Of a stretch of DNA of 64,000 nt, positions 44,160 to 53,799 are shown piece after piece (the first letter of the stretch is position 1; every line of letters starts with the position of its first letter). Below the pieces are notes generated by a model, which searched no databases, was not told where the DNA came from, and worked only from the letters and a program-made list of their open reading frames with translations. Source of the DNA: an uncultured Bacteroidales bacterium (GTDB lineage: Bacteria > Bacteroidota > Bacteroidia > Bacteroidales > Muribaculaceae); the NCBI GenBank assembly GCA_902776955.1, contig CACYSG010000002.1, positions 1-64,000 on the forward strand, given 5' to 3'. Made by a program: the position numbers and the translations under genes.

Positions 44160-46298
44160 TTAGCTGTTCTGAACCTTGGTGATCAGCAGGGTAACGTCGG
44201 TAACGTTGATAATACCGTCGCCGTTCATGTCGGCATTGGCAGTGTTGATGGTGCTGTAGTTGTCGTTCAGAACGGCATTGATCAGCATGGTAACATCGGT
44301 GATGTTAACTACATCGTCGTTGTTCACGTCGCCAATGTTGATCACGGGCTCGTCACCCTTCACCTTGAAGATGTAAGCGGGAGTCTGGATTGAGCTATCC
44401 TCGTTGTAGCAGTTGAACAGAGGAGAGGGAACGTCACTCTGCATATTGATGTTGAAACGCAGGTAGTTGCGCTGGGTTGCACCAACGAAGACGATGGTAG
44501 CGGCAGCACTGTCGGGATCGATCGTGATAGCAGCGATGGAGAGGCTGTCGATCTCGGCCTGAGCCCTGAGGTAGTTCTTGGGAGTTGCCAGATTTGCGCC
44601 GGCGGCATAGAGGTAACCCTCGTTAGCCTTCATAGCCCAATTCTCATCCTGAGCCTCGAGCGTGATGACGTTGGCGGCATCGGTGGTGATGGTCAGATCC
44701 TCGGCGATGGTTACATTAACAGTACCGAAGTTGTTGGGCTTGGCAGCGCCCATAGCATAGGCATCACCGGCAACGCCAGCGCTCACGAGGATGATCATGT
44801 CACCATCGGCGAGTTCGGCAGCATCGGTAACGAGAGCGAAGGTGCGCTCAACGGCGGGCTCAACCTTGGTGTAGGTTGCGGAAACCTCCTCGCTGTTCAC
44901 GCCACTGATGGTAGCGTAAGCCTTAACAGTAGTGGTCTCCTCTACAGTGAAGGGAGCAGTGTACTCCTGGAAGTCGCCATCATTGAGGGCGTAGTAAACG
45001 GTTGCGCCTTCCTCGTTGTTGGTGATCACAACCTCGTAGTTGTCGGTAAAGGTGGTGCTTGCGGGCAGGGTGGGAGCGGCGCAAGTGATGATGGGCTGGC
45101 CACCAGCAAGGGTGATGTTGATGGGCAGGAGTTGCAGACCATTGTAGTAGCCTACCATAGCCTCGATGTCATAGGTGTTGCCCTCGAGGTCGGTGGGATA
45201 GGTGATGTTGAACTGGTTGTAGATGGCCAGGCCATCGGCGGTGTAGAGGTACTTGGCATCCTCGCCAGCTACCAGGCTCACACCCTTGAGGAGGATGCGC
45301 TGGTGCATCTTGGAAGCGTCGATCTCGGCCTCGGTGTACTCGGTGGCAGTCATCTCAACAAGGGCATCCTCGGTAACACCCACGTTGTTGGGGAACTGGA
45401 ACTCGCTCATACCGTGGAACAGGGTGAACTGTGCATCCCACTCCTCGGCCAGGGTAGCGCCTTCAACAACGGCATCGGAAACCTGGTTGCCAAAGATCAA
45501 ACCGTAACCGGTCTCGTCCTGGATCCAGATGCGGCCGCCATTGCGATAGGTCACAACGGGGTTGCCGTAGAAAATGAAGTAGGTAGCACTATCCAGAGCA
45601 TTAGCCTGTGCGACGGTGCTCACCTCTTCCATACGGTAGTAGTTGGCGTGAACCTCGTTGCTCTCGGCTTCACCCTTAACGGCCTTGGCATAGATGGTGC
45701 TGGTCGCGTAGATGGGGAAGGCAGCGGTGTAAGCCTGATAATCACCATCGTTGATGCGATAGAGGATGCTGGCATTCTCGTCAGCGCAGGTCAGCGTGAT
45801 GGTCTGGCTACCGATGAACTTGGTGTTGTTCTCGGGATCAAACACGGGAGCGTCAATGTGCTCAGAGCCGCCGTCATCGATGGTAAAGACGATCTTAGTG
45901 CAGCGAATCTGCTTGGTGGTTGTGAATTGAACAGTGGTAGCCTCACCGGTCCAAGTGCCTTTAGAGCCATCAGTGGTGTAGGTGCCCACGGTGTAGGTGC
46001 TGTTGCCAGGACCATAGTTGTTGGTACCGGTAGCGGTGCAAGTGATCTCAATCTTGGTGATGTTACCAACGGTTGAGGTGATGGTTGCTGTCGAGCCGGC
46101 ATAGAAGCGATAGTTGTCGGTTCTGCCAAACGCAGCATCGTCACAGGCGACGGTAATGCCACCGCTCGTCATCTCATCAGGTGTGGTGTTGCCACTGGTC
46201 GTACCTGCGGGATCACCAGGAGTGAAGGTTACAGTGGTCTCGGCCCAAGCCGACATGGTCAGCAGGGCTAACGTGAGGAGAGAAAATAATTTCTTCAT
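44160..46298 (-). CDS. Secreted protein with chitobiase/FN3-like repeats and dockerin-like tail
   Basis: 712 residues. Signal peptide MKKLFSLLTLALLTMSAWA. Two chitobiase C-terminal/FN3-like domains (about 155-225, SILYRINDGDYQAYTAAF; about 405-480, TVYYALNDGDFQEYTAPF) surround a region with an OB-fold look (YKLQLLPINI-type strands near 380-395). The C-terminal 60 residues carry a paired dockerin-like repeat (GDVNNDDVVN, ADMNGDGIIN). Extracellular or surface; the ligand or enzyme activity is unclear, since no catalytic domain is seen. It is downstream of the other secreted protein genes on the same strand but has its own promoter. Confidence 0.88.
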   Translation of the reverse strand: MKKLFSLLTLALLTMSAWAETTVTFTPGDPAGTTSGNTTPDEMTSGGITVACDDAAFGRTDNYRFYAGSTATITSTVGNITKIEITCTATGTNNYGPGNSTYTVGTYTTDGSKGTWTGEATTVQFTTTKQIRCTKIVFTIDDGGSEHIDAPVFDPENNTKFIGSQTITLTCADENASILYRINDGDYQAYTAAFPIYATSTIYAKAVKGEAESNEVHANYYRMEEVSTVAQANALDSATYFIFYGNPVVTYRNGGRIWIQDETGYGLIFGNQVSDAVVEGATLAEEWDAQFTLFHGMSEFQFPNNVGVTEDALVEMTATEYTEAEIDASKMHQRILLKGVSLVAGEDAKYLYTADGLAIYNQFNITYPTDLEGNTYDIEAMVGYYNGLQLLPINITLAGGQPIITCAAPTLPASTTFTDNYEVVITNNEEGATVYYALNDGDFQEYTAPFTVEETTTVKAYATISGVNSEEVSATYTKVEPAVERTFALVTDAAELADGDMIILVSAGVAGDAYAMGAAKPNNFGTVNVTIAEDLTITTDAANVITLEAQDENWAMKANEGYLYAAGANLATPKNYLRAQAEIDSLSIAAITIDPDSAAATIVFVGATQRNYLRFNINMQSDVPSPLFNCYNEDSSIQTPAYIFKVKGDEPVINIGDVNNDDVVNITDVTMLINAVLNDNYSTINTANADMNGDGIINVTDVTLLITKVQNS

Positions 46299-46393
46299 AA
46301 AAACGTTGAAATGAATGAGTTAATGAAATATGTTAATAAACAAAAAAATGTTCATTTTGAGCGCTTTATGTTAGCGAGGTCCGTTTCACGCCG

Positions 46394-46424
46394 CAAAGGT
46401 AGTGACATTTGGCGAAATGTGCAA
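46394..46424 (-). promoter_or_regulatory. Promoter of the secreted protein at 44160-46298
   Basis: On the minus strand TTG (46422-46424), 20-bp gap, TACCTTTG (46394-46401); leader of about 90 nt. Confidence 0.7.
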
Positions 46425-46462
46425 CAGTTTGGCTTGTTTTCTTGTTTCTTAAAAAAATAGGG

Positions 46463-46490
46463 GAGGCTACTCGCTGATGCGGGTAGCCTC
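46463..46490 (-). terminator. Terminator of the 937-residue secreted protein gene
   Basis: GAGGCTAC/GTAGCCTC stem with CG/CG inside; minus-direction T run TATTTTTTT. Confidence 0.85.
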
Positions 46491-46533
46491 TCTGGTGGTT
46501 TCCGGTCGCTAGCGGTTAGCGCCGTTCAGGTGG

Positions 46534-49347
46534 TTAACGGATGACCTTGGTGGTGCGGGTCGAGCCGTCGCTGTAGCGGGTGATGACGATGTTCACGCCG
46601 TCGAAGGGCACGTCGCTCTTGACGCCCTGGGCGTTGTAATAGGTCTTGCTCACCTCGTTGGCAGCGTTGATCTCGGCGATGCTGGTGGGAATCTCATCCC
46701 AGCCGATGGTCTTCTCAACAACATAGTACAGCGGGCCTTCCTCGCCGGCACGCAGGAACGTCTCGCCGGTGGTCTTGTAGTAGAAGCGCACGAGGAACTT
46801 GGTCTGGCTGTTGACCAATGCACCGTAGCCCAGCAGGTCGAACTCGTCACCAATCATGATTGAGGGTTCGTTGGTCACCTCCTCGATGATGAGTTCCTTG
46901 GCGTTGCGCGGAGCGCTGGGATCGTTGACGGGCATGTTGGTCGCGGGATTGATGACATAGCCGCGCACGCCGTCACAGAGCCTCCAGACGCGGTACATGA
47001 AGGGCTCATAGACCACGTTGGCGCCCACGGGCACGATACCGTTGACGGTGATGGTGGGGTTGAAGATAGCGCACAGGTTGTTGTTCTCGTCCCTCCACTC
47101 ACCGAACTGTGTGGTACTGCGGGTACCGGTCACATAGGCGTTGATGTCGCCGACGCCGGTCTTGAGGATGGCGCTACCATAGCTGTTCTCGCCGTCATGG
47201 TTGACGCGCTGGGTACCGAAGGTCCAGATGACGGGAACATAGGTGGCGAAGTCGCCAGGTTCACCATAGAGCACGTCGGTGTCGAACAGGCTGAACGGAC
47301 CCTCCTCGTAGGGGGTGTCCTTGAGACCCAGGTAGTCGTTCATCTCCATGAATGAGCCGTCGCCAACACGCTGGAGCTTGGAAATGGTGACATCGGGATT
47401 GGTGTTGTCACCGCGCTCGATGGTGTAGTAGTAGGTGGCGGGGTTGTTCACGAGGTTCATCTCGAAGTTGGCGTTCTTCACGCCGACAGGGAGCGAGGGC
47501 TCGGTGTCGCCCATTACCTCGTCGAGGGTGTAGAAGCCGTCGATGCTGGCATTGGTCTTCTGGACGGGAACCTCGACGGTGTTGGTGCCCTTCTCGCTAT
47601 CACCGTTGTTGAGCATGAGCACGTAGCCGTAGCGCTGCGGGTGGTCGTTGGAGGCCGTCGAAGCGGTGAACTGGTCAACGAAGGTGATGGGGCTCATAAC
47701 GAGGGCGCCCATGTTGTTGGTGTGCAGCATTCCGGCAGTGGTGATGGCCACATTGTAGCCGGCCAGCGGATGCTGGTTCTCGTATTCTACCAGGTAGCTG
47801 ACTGAGTTGTTGCCCTGAGGAGTGAGGGTGAGGTTGGCCACGGGGGTCTTCACATCCTCATTAGTCAGGTCGAAGCGGTAGAGGGTGAAGCTGCCCTCGC
47901 CGCCGGCAACGCGTGCGGGAGTGAGCGCGTTGAGCTCATCCTCGTTGGCGATGTTGAGGTAGTTGCGGTAGTAGTTCAGCTCCTCGGCGCTGCGGTAGTC
48001 GCTCTCGTAGTGACCGAGCTTGAGCTCCAGGAAGTCGTTGGTGCCGGGGATAACCACGTCGGCGATGTTGCTCCAAGCCTCGAACGCGCTGTTCTGGGTA
48101 GCCTCGCCGTGGACGATGTAGCTGATGGTGTAGCTGTGCTCGCCCTGGGGCTCCTGGTAGGTGTAGGTCGTGCTGGTGGTGGTCGTCAGGTACTCGTAGC
48201 TCTGGGTGCCATGCTCGTCGGTGGTGACGATGTAGACGGTGTAGGTCTGGGGCACTTCGCCAGCCACCTCGTTGAGCGTCGAGGTCCAGTCGAGGGTCAC
48301 GTCATAGTATCCCTCGGTAGCACTGATATTGGCATCGGCCTCAAGCTGGATGACATACCTGCCGGTGGTGGGCTGGTAGTTGGGATTGTAGTCGCGCTGC
48401 TGATAGGCGTTGCGGTTGTCGGGGATGAAGATGATCATGTCGCTGAGCGACTTCTCCTCGGTACTTGAGTGACCCGACATCGAGAAGTAGTGCTTGAAGC
48501 TGATGACCGAAGCACAGTCGTGAACGACGGGATAGGTCTCGCCCTCGTTCATCTTCTGGTAGAAGTCGGTGATCTCGGCATCGGGGTCGGTGGTGGTGGG
48601 GCTGTACTCCTCAAACATGTTGTAGAACGGTGCATAGGGCGGCTCGAGGTCGCTGGTGGTGGGGTCAAAGTGGACTGACTTGCCCTTGCCTAGGATGAAG
48701 AAGCGGTTGAACGTGCCCGAGATGTTGAACAGCGTTCCGGCATCGTTGCCCGATCCCACGCGCAGCCCGTCGCTGATGAGCTGGATGCTCTCGACATACT
48801 TCGAGAAGTAGTCCACCAGGTCGGCCTTGGTCGATGTGTGGAAGGTGGGGTCGTCGGTGTAGTTTTTGAGTTTCACCAGGAACAGGGTGTGTCCGTCCTC
48901 ATTGGGTGCGGTCACGTCATCGTCGCTGATGTTCCAACCCACCTCGACGTGGCGGGTGAAGAAAAGCAGATAGCTTTCCACGTCATACTGCTCACCATAA
49001 TAGACGCTGCTGTTGGTAACGGCCGTATACTTGTTGCCGGGGATCTCGGGGTTGCAGTACACCCAGCGCAGCATGTCATACATCTGGTAGGGGTTGGTCA
49101 CCTCGTCGGTGAGGCTTGCGGTACGGGTCTGGCCCGACGCGTTGGTCCACGTGTAGGTCTTGCTGGCGTACCATGCATAGTCGTGGGTAACGGTAGGAGC
49201 CGAGGCGGGAGCCTTGTGGCCCATCATCTTGGGTGCGGGAGTGAGGAATTTCTCACTCGGTGTGATGCTTTGTGCCTGAGCCACTTGGGTGCCCGACAGC
49301 ATCAACAGGGCTGTTGTCATGAGCCCAAAAAAGTTTTTAGTTTTCAT
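46534..49347 (-). CDS. Large secreted protein with type IX-like C-terminal tail (full architecture)
   Basis: 937 residues. Signal peptide MKTKNFFGLMTTALLMLSGT ending at VAQA. The N-terminal half (about 45-500) matches the 718-residue protein at 53800, and the C-terminal half (about 560-937) matches the C-terminal half of the 1245-residue protein at 50048. The last 40 residues (YYNAQGVKSDVPFDGVNIVI, then TRYSDGSTRTTKVIR) look like a type IX sorting tail, shared with the 1245-residue protein. No enzyme domain was identified; adhesion or matrix function is a guess. Own terminator downstream. Confidence 0.85.
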   Translation of the reverse strand: MKTKNFFGLMTTALLMLSGTQVAQAQSITPSEKFLTPAPKMMGHKAPASAPTVTHDYAWYASKTYTWTNASGQTRTASLTDEVTNPYQMYDMLRWVYCNPEIPGNKYTAVTNSSVYYGEQYDVESYLLFFTRHVEVGWNISDDDVTAPNEDGHTLFLVKLKNYTDDPTFHTSTKADLVDYFSKYVESIQLISDGLRVGSGNDAGTLFNISGTFNRFFILGKGKSVHFDPTTSDLEPPYAPFYNMFEEYSPTTTDPDAEITDFYQKMNEGETYPVVHDCASVISFKHYFSMSGHSSTEEKSLSDMIIFIPDNRNAYQQRDYNPNYQPTTGRYVIQLEADANISATEGYYDVTLDWTSTLNEVAGEVPQTYTVYIVTTDEHGTQSYEYLTTTTSTTYTYQEPQGEHSYTISYIVHGEATQNSAFEAWSNIADVVIPGTNDFLELKLGHYESDYRSAEELNYYRNYLNIANEDELNALTPARVAGGEGSFTLYRFDLTNEDVKTPVANLTLTPQGNNSVSYLVEYENQHPLAGYNVAITTAGMLHTNNMGALVMSPITFVDQFTASTASNDHPQRYGYVLMLNNGDSEKGTNTVEVPVQKTNASIDGFYTLDEVMGDTEPSLPVGVKNANFEMNLVNNPATYYYTIERGDNTNPDVTISKLQRVGDGSFMEMNDYLGLKDTPYEEGPFSLFDTDVLYGEPGDFATYVPVIWTFGTQRVNHDGENSYGSAILKTGVGDINAYVTGTRSTTQFGEWRDENNNLCAIFNPTITVNGIVPVGANVVYEPFMYRVWRLCDGVRGYVINPATNMPVNDPSAPRNAKELIIEEVTNEPSIMIGDEFDLLGYGALVNSQTKFLVRFYYKTTGETFLRAGEEGPLYYVVEKTIGWDEIPTSIAEINAANEVSKTYYNAQGVKSDVPFDGVNIVITRYSDGSTRTTKVIR

Positions 49348-49664
49348 TTTGGTTAAAATTTAAAAAGTTAATAATTAAAAAATGTTGTTGATAGAGTTCC
49401 TTTATTACATTATTAATATATACTTGTTATAGCTTTTATGCTTCGGGGGGCTTTTCCCCTCGACATAGTCGCTAGTGGGTGAAATACAGTTATGCAGGCT
49501 TGCTCGTTTCCATATATGCTTAAATTATGGGAAAATGAATTCTGCCTTACACTTTTATCTACGCAAAGTAAAGCAATAATTGCGATATGGCAAAACAATT
49601 AACGCATTTTTTGAGTGAATCTTTACAATTGTTAAGTTTGGTGATGCCCCGAGGTAACCATTCA

Positions 49665-49699
49665 GCCGTTTGACCCCACGCTAAGGCGCAAAGCCGCTA
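49665..49699. repeat. Dispersed repeat, copy 1
   Basis: GCCGTTTGACCCCACGCTAA followed by GGCGCAAAGCCGCTAAG; the same leading 25 bases occur at 56531-56555. Its 3' part varies in number of GGCGCTAA units. Confidence 0.7.
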
Positions 49700-49864
49700 A
49701 GCTTTTATAAGGCATCGGCAGAACGCGCTGTAGAACGGATATTACGGAAAAAATGGATAATACGGGGCCGTTCTCTTGGGTCCCAAAAACAACAACTGAT
49801 TAGTCTGAATTTTCTGAGGCCCTACATCCTTTGGCACGCATTGTTGATGTGCTGGAATAAAACA

Positions 49865-49896
49865 ACAAGGGCGCGCCGTCGGCGGCGGGCCCCTGT
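49865..49896 (-). terminator. Terminator of the 1245-residue secreted protein gene
   Basis: ACAAGGGCGCGCCG pairs with CGGCGGGCCCCTGT (12/14) around TCGG; minus-direction sequence TTGTTTTATT. Confidence 0.65.
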
Positions 49897-50047
49897 TTTG
49901 CATTTAATTCTACTGTGGTTATGATAAAATTGTTAGTGTAATATAATAATTACTAGTCTTTTTCTTGATAGTTCGGTTTCCAGCCATCGGTGTCGGCACG
50001 CATACGGGTGCCGACACCGTCAAGGCTGTGTTACCGAGTCGCGCTCG

Positions 50048-53000
50048 TTAGCGGCGCATAACCTTCTGGGTAGAGTAGGTGCCGTCGCTGTAGCGGGTCA
50101 CAACGATGTTGATGCCCTGGAACGGCTGGCTGGACTGCATACCCTGCAGGTTGTAGTAGGTCGTGCTTACTACCTCACCGTGATCGGTCGAGGTGTAAAC
50201 ACCCTTGATGAAGGTGGGGATATCCGGGTCGGGATCGCCCTCGCCCTCAACGCCGTAGAAGCCATTACCTCCACCGTCACGGTTGGCCATCAGGAACATA
50301 CCGTTCAGATTGTTGTTCTGATTCTGATGCAAGCCTTCACCTGTTGACCTGTAGTAGAAGCGAACGAAGACCGTAAGGTGCCTGGACGTGAGGTTGTCCT
50401 GAGCCGCGAAGAGCATGTTCATCTGCTGAGGAGTAACGAAGTGCACATCACCGGTGGTGTCGGTTTCCCATTCCGCAATCTTCGACTTGTGGAAGATGGT
50501 CATGTCGGGATGTATACCATCATAGACGATGTTGGTCGTACTGTCGGCAATAAACTCCTCCCAAACGAGGAACGGTTCGTTGGCGGGGATGGTGCCGCGG
50601 CCCTCGAAGTGGGTTCCGGGTCGCTGATAGATATCGTCGGGATCGCCATCAACCCACTCAAACCTGCGCAGGAAGGTCGTGTCACTCATTACCCATACAC
50701 GGAACATGTAGGGCTCATACTTGATGTTGCTGACCTCGGGGTTAGGCAAGAAGCCACGGGCTGTGAGGTCGGTGATCATGTAGATGCTGCAAGGAATGGT
50801 GTCGTTACCGACGATCTCTTCCCAGTTGGTGGAGCCGTCCTTACCATCCTGACGCTCGAGCTTGGGCTGGCCCATGAGCTCGACCTTACCCACACTGGTC
50901 TTCCATATGGGCGAGCCGTAGCTGTTGTGCAGACCGTCGTTGTCCCAGTTGAGACGCGTGTTGTTGGCATCGTTACCATGGGTCCATACGATGGGCACAT
51001 AGGCAAAGTAGTCACGGTTATCATAATTGCCGTAGTGCTTGCCTTCGTCACCCTGAAGAGCGCTGGCGGGCAGCACCGTGTTGATGGTGTCAAAGCGGTA
51101 AACAGGACCGTATGGGAACGGCTCTTGCCACGTAAAGTAGTGGTCAAACTCTACATATCGAGCACCGTCGTTCTGCAGATAAGACAGCTCAAGGAAGTCC
51201 TCATCCATGATGCTGTTGCGGCTGCGGTCGAGGGTATAATAATAGATTGTACCACTCTGCTTCACCGTCATCTCAACGTCGGCATTGATCAGGTTGAGAT
51301 CCACGACTTGGCGCAGGGTATCGTTGAGGACATCCTGCTCAGTATAGTAACCCAATACCTTAGAGCGCGTAACTTCCACGGGGATGGTGTGGTCGTTGGT
51401 GGTGCGAGGCTCGCCAATGAGCTTGGTGCTATCCTCGGTCATGACGTAGGTGTACTCCGTGGGATGGTTGTTGTTGGCCGTCGATACCGAGAAGCGGTCC
51501 ACAAACATCAAGTCGTCATTCCAGTTGATGACACTGTTGTTGGTATAAGTGCCAGGCAACTGCGTCCAACCGGTCAAGTCAAGTCCGGTAAGAGCAGGAA
51601 CCAGCACTTGCTGGGTCGTGGTACTCATGCGGTGGTCACCGTCGTTGATCATAGCGGTGACGGTGACGGTGACGTAGTAGTCTTGGTCGGTACGCTCCAG
51701 ATAGTCGGGGTTGGTAACCTCTTGTCCGTCAACGTACATGTGCAGCTCGCCTTCACCGGTACCGGTTACCTGGACAGTCACGTCAAGTACTTGGCTGTTG
51801 ATGGATGGAGCGGGAGTGGGAGTGAGCGTAGATGCCTGTACCGTATAGGTTGCGGTTGCGGGATCACTTTCGAGTTTACCAGGCTCCTGAGCCGTTGCGC
51901 TGGCGGTGACAGTAACGTCAGTCTCGCCGCGGCCGATATTGATGGTCACGCTGCCTACGCCGGTTGCCGTCTGGCCACCAACGGTGAGGGTTACCGTGGC
52001 CGTGGGATCGGTAGCAGTAGCGGTAACATGGCCGTACTGAGCATCCTGAGTATAAGAAATCGTGGGAGCAGGAGTCTTCTCCATGGTGCTCTTGAAGATC
52101 AGCTGAACTGCAAGGTCACCGGGACGGTCGGTGTTGTCCGAACCTGAAACGCCATCACCCCACCAAGTGCGAGTATAGGAACCACTGGAGGATGTCCTAG
52201 CATACATTAATGAGTAATGGGTGTGTCCAGTGCTATTGCTGTTGACAGCCATAGGTGCAAAGCTTGAACTGTTTTGCTGATAGAAGGTGTAGCCGATAAA
52301 GATATAGTCATCACCATCAGGTACGGTAAACTCAACAGGTTGCTCGAGGAAGAAGTCATGCCACTCACCGCCTTGCAGACCCAAATAGGTCGGCGTGTTG
52401 ACGTTGCCGGTGAAGGCAAAGGTAGCCTTGGGCAAGAATGTGCTGGTTGAACCGGATGTGGTAGAATAGCCGTTGCCTACTGAAACCAAGCTGACGTTGG
52501 CACTCTGGTCGTCACCCAGGAAGTTGGCATGAGCCCAATCTCCGTTACCCGTGCAAGACATTTGAACCAACAGGTTGCCGCCAGTGTAGGTGAACGGTGT
52601 GGCAAAATCAATCTTCCATTCGGTGGCTCCACTATTGGCGACAGGCGTAATTGTTGCCACCGTGGTCAGGCCAGAAGTAATCTTATTGCCGGTAGTGCCA
52701 GTGCCGAAGTTGTCGGTGGTGGTATTGGCAAGACGTACAGTCACTGTACTGCCACTGAAGGGGATACCGATTCCGGGCTCCGGATAGAATGTCAGCGAAG
52801 TGATCTGAGCGCCATTAGCCATAGACAGCTGTCCTGCGCGGTAGATCATCTGGTTATGGTAGCCATAATCCTGGTTGTATCCGCTAACGGGGAGACTCTC
52901 GCTCTTTGTAGCACCACGACCGATATCAACAGTATTGATGTTGACGGTAATAGTGGTCTGAGGGATGTCCCACGTGTAGGTGTTGGATGAAGTTGATATT

Positions 53001-53785
53001 GTGGTGGCAGTACCGCCATTTACAGTAATCGAGGATGAAGAATAATCACCGAAGGCAGTAATTCTTAGTTTAATATTGGAATAGTTGGAGAACAGGTTGG
53101 ATGGAATGGTAATCGTACCGCTAGTGTAGCAGACAGAACTCTGATATGAACTCCAACTGCTTGAACATGACCATCCTGTGGGCAGTGCATAATTGCTAGA
53201 ATTATATTGCCACTGGCATCCAGGAATTACGGTATTGTTGCTGCCATAAACCAACTCTATTCTAGTGAAGTTTACATCGGAACCACTAGGTTTGATGGTG
53301 ATATCATTGTAGCCAGTAGTGGTCTCGGTTTGAGTGCTGGTGTTGCCACTCATCAGTTGACCGAGGCTCCAAGTGTATCCTTCAGAACTATATACAGAAC
53401 TCTCGTCAACGGGATAGACTATAAAGTTGCTCACGTTAACCGACTGAGAACCAGCCAGAGCAAAACGGAAGCCGATAATTGAATCACCGAGATGCTCTTC
53501 AAATTCGCTGCGGTCCAGCATTACGACTGTCGTAATATCTTGGGCGGCGTTATAATATCCGGCATAGCTGATACCAGTGGCATCGAAGTCATCGGTAGTG
53601 TAAGGGCCAAAGAGGTATTCGCCCGAACCCAAAGATGGCATACGGAACTGACCGTTGGGTGAGTACAAATAAGCTGTGCCTGTTGGCGTGAAATCGGGAA
53701 TTCCATTCTTACCAGGCAGTTTCTGCGCGTTAAGCGACATCGAGAGCAGCGTCATGGCTGCCAAAATCATATATATCTTTTTCAT
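50048..53785 (-). CDS. Large secreted protein, new N-terminal region joined to shared C-terminal half, type IX-like tail
   Basis: 1245 residues. Signal peptide MKKIYMILAAMTLLSMSLNAQ. Residues 20-560 hold adhesin-like beta-rich segments rich in Ser/Thr/Gly. A chitobiase-type segment with a repeated TATYTVQAS pattern follows (about 570-690). From about 770 the protein matches the C-terminal half of the 937-residue protein, ending in the same tail (YYNLQGMQSSQPFQGINIVV, then TRYSDGTYSTQKVMRR). It is 14 bp downstream of the 718-residue gene on the same strand and surely co-transcribed. No catalytic site recognised. Confidence 0.85.
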   Translation of the reverse strand: MKKIYMILAAMTLLSMSLNAQKLPGKNGIPDFTPTGTAYLYSPNGQFRMPSLGSGEYLFGPYTTDDFDATGISYAGYYNAAQDITTVVMLDRSEFEEHLGDSIIGFRFALAGSQSVNVSNFIVYPVDESSVYSSEGYTWSLGQLMSGNTSTQTETTTGYNDITIKPSGSDVNFTRIELVYGSNNTVIPGCQWQYNSSNYALPTGWSCSSSWSSYQSSVCYTSGTITIPSNLFSNYSNIKLRITAFGDYSSSSITVNGGTATTISTSSNTYTWDIPQTTITVNINTVDIGRGATKSESLPVSGYNQDYGYHNQMIYRAGQLSMANGAQITSLTFYPEPGIGIPFSGSTVTVRLANTTTDNFGTGTTGNKITSGLTTVATITPVANSGATEWKIDFATPFTYTGGNLLVQMSCTGNGDWAHANFLGDDQSANVSLVSVGNGYSTTSGSTSTFLPKATFAFTGNVNTPTYLGLQGGEWHDFFLEQPVEFTVPDGDDYIFIGYTFYQQNSSSFAPMAVNSNSTGHTHYSLMYARTSSSGSYTRTWWGDGVSGSDNTDRPGDLAVQLIFKSTMEKTPAPTISYTQDAQYGHVTATATDPTATVTLTVGGQTATGVGSVTINIGRGETDVTVTASATAQEPGKLESDPATATYTVQASTLTPTPAPSINSQVLDVTVQVTGTGEGELHMYVDGQEVTNPDYLERTDQDYYVTVTVTAMINDGDHRMSTTTQQVLVPALTGLDLTGWTQLPGTYTNNSVINWNDDLMFVDRFSVSTANNNHPTEYTYVMTEDSTKLIGEPRTTNDHTIPVEVTRSKVLGYYTEQDVLNDTLRQVVDLNLINADVEMTVKQSGTIYYYTLDRSRNSIMDEDFLELSYLQNDGARYVEFDHYFTWQEPFPYGPVYRFDTINTVLPASALQGDEGKHYGNYDNRDYFAYVPIVWTHGNDANNTRLNWDNDGLHNSYGSPIWKTSVGKVELMGQPKLERQDGKDGSTNWEEIVGNDTIPCSIYMITDLTARGFLPNPEVSNIKYEPYMFRVWVMSDTTFLRRFEWVDGDPDDIYQRPGTHFEGRGTIPANEPFLVWEEFIADSTTNIVYDGIHPDMTIFHKSKIAEWETDTTGDVHFVTPQQMNMLFAAQDNLTSRHLTVFVRFYYRSTGEGLHQNQNNNLNGMFLMANRDGGGNGFYGVEGEGDPDPDIPTFIKGVYTSTDHGEVVSTTYYNLQGMQSSQPFQGINIVVTRYSDGTYSTQKVMRR

Positions 53786-53799
53786 CGCTTATATCGTTT

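Larger units (their letters stand above)
49348..50047. other. 700-bp gene-free region with repeat fragments
   Basis: Holds an AT-rich upstream region for the 937-residue protein gene, a dispersed segment GCCGTTTGACCCCACGCTAA (49665-49699, also at 56531), a scrambled copy of the 163-bp element (49740-49840, including CTGATTAGTCTGAATTTTCT in inverted order), and a terminator at 49865. No gene supported. Confidence 0.6.
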
